From: SAR202 cluster bacterium bin16
GTDB lineage: Bacteria > Chloroflexota > Dehalococcoidia > Lucifugimonadales > Australimonadaceae
DNA: 63,008 nt
Direction: 5' to 3'
Assembly (NCBI GenBank): GCA_002238425.1
Contig: MPMJ01000016.1
Span: 1 to 63,008 of the forward strand
How positions within the stretch are numbered: position 1 is the stretch's first letter; the number at the start of each line of letters is the position of its first letter. This document shows, in pieces, positions 62,825-63,008 of this stretch. The notes under the pieces were generated by a model that was not told the DNA's origin, searched no databases, and worked only from the letters and a program-made list of their open reading frames with translations. The translations under genes and the position numbers were made by a program.

Positions 62825-63008
62825 TTCCCTAAGTTCACAAACGAAGTGCAACACCAGATTAAGGTGTTGCCATGGGGAAACGCTATACGCAGCTCGGGAT
62901 TGAGGAACGCTGTGCGATTGCCCGCCTACGTACCGAGGGGCGCTCGATCCGGCAAATCGCAGCAACTCTGGATCGCCCGCCACCGACGATTGCTCGGGAG
63001 TTGAAGCG
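62825..63008 (+). mobile_element. IS30-type element, right-hand truncated copy (5' end only)
   Basis: It is the exact reverse complement of positions 1-184, so this copy runs rightward off the contig. The hairpin arms GCAACACC (62848-62855) and GGTGTTGC (62863-62870) cover the AAGGTG ribosome-binding site. Confidence 0.85.
62872..63008 (+). CDS. IS30 family transposase, N-terminal fragment
   Basis: Identical in sequence to the left-end fragment: 45 codons starting MGKRYTQLGIEERC with the N-terminal HTH, cut by the contig end. The start ATG directly follows the hairpin-covered AAGGTG. Confidence 0.85.
   Translation, partial: MGKRYTQLGIEERCAIARLRTEGRSIRQIAATLDRPPPTIARELK

Overview
This 63 kb window reads as a high-GC bacterial contig, most likely from Chloroflexota and probably the Dehalococcoidia/SAR202 side of the phylum. 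That placement is an inference. It rests on a 16S rRNA gene with no 23S gene behind it, on Thr/Pro-rich linkers after the lipobox in all three lipoprotein binding proteins, on a Ycf45/R3H-type ATPase, on an F420-type (Ddn) reductase, and on a scatter of Rieske, enolase-superfamily, acyl-CoA dehydrogenase and methylmalonyl-CoA genes. A search with the 16S gene would settle it. Both ends stop inside copies of the same IS30-type insertion sequence pointing outward (184 identical bases in inverted orientation), so the contig ends are repeat-induced breaks.

Layout. 0.2-8.1 kb: rsmI, an acyl-CoA dehydrogenase behind a symmetric divergent promoter, a MetE-like zinc methyltransferase, a tripartite tricarboxylate transporter (tctC plus a tctA-tctB fusion), methylmalonyl-CoA epimerase and a B12-binding mutase subunit. 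8.8-18.8 kb: a housekeeping run (yceD, rpmF, fabD, nusB, acpP, type 4 uracil-DNA glycosylase, rnj, ftsK, a MIP18/DUF59 factor, an Mrp-type ATPase). 18.8-28 kb (minus strand): uvrB, a sugar-epimerase-like protein, a DUF523-DUF1722 protein, a beta-propeller protein and a proVWX glycine betaine transporter. 28.9-42.4 kb (mostly plus): an ABC exporter, a VOC protein, a Pht5-like binding protein, a secreted TP-rich protein, a DEAD helicase, proS, pdxS-pdxT, a GNAT-like gene broken by an in-frame TGA, a Ycf45-like ATPase and tmk.

42.4-46.5 kb: a stand-alone 16S gene bracketed by a 32-nt processing stem and closed by a strong hairpin before tRNA-Ile. A decayed large serine recombinase abuts the tRNA 3' end, then comes an enolase-superfamily dehydratase. 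46.5-54.3 kb: katG, an MFS transporter, a PsbP/DcrB-like plus peptide-binding fusion lipoprotein, prfB with its +1 programmed frameshift, tRNA-Pro and a Ddn-family reductase.

54.3-60.4 kb holds the most unusual material. A 436-residue protein aligns by eye along its whole length with phage large terminase subunits but has lost the Walker A lysine, the Walker B glutamate and the nuclease aspartates. It is followed by a small Cys4 plus helix-turn-helix protein. The pair sits behind a near-consensus sigma70 promoter carrying three GAAC-N4-GTTC-type LexA/SOS boxes spaced about three helical turns apart. A few kilobases away lies a second phage-like pair: a TerS-like HTH protein and an acidic-tailed partner. 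This looks like phage packaging genes taken over for an SOS-controlled, non-packaging role. Between them sit an SDR, an ASST-like beta-propeller and a Rieske oxygenase.

Recurring regulatory style: many promoters are extended -10 elements (TGn followed by a TATAAT-like hexamer) without a good -35. Several palindromic dispersed repeat families lie between genes.
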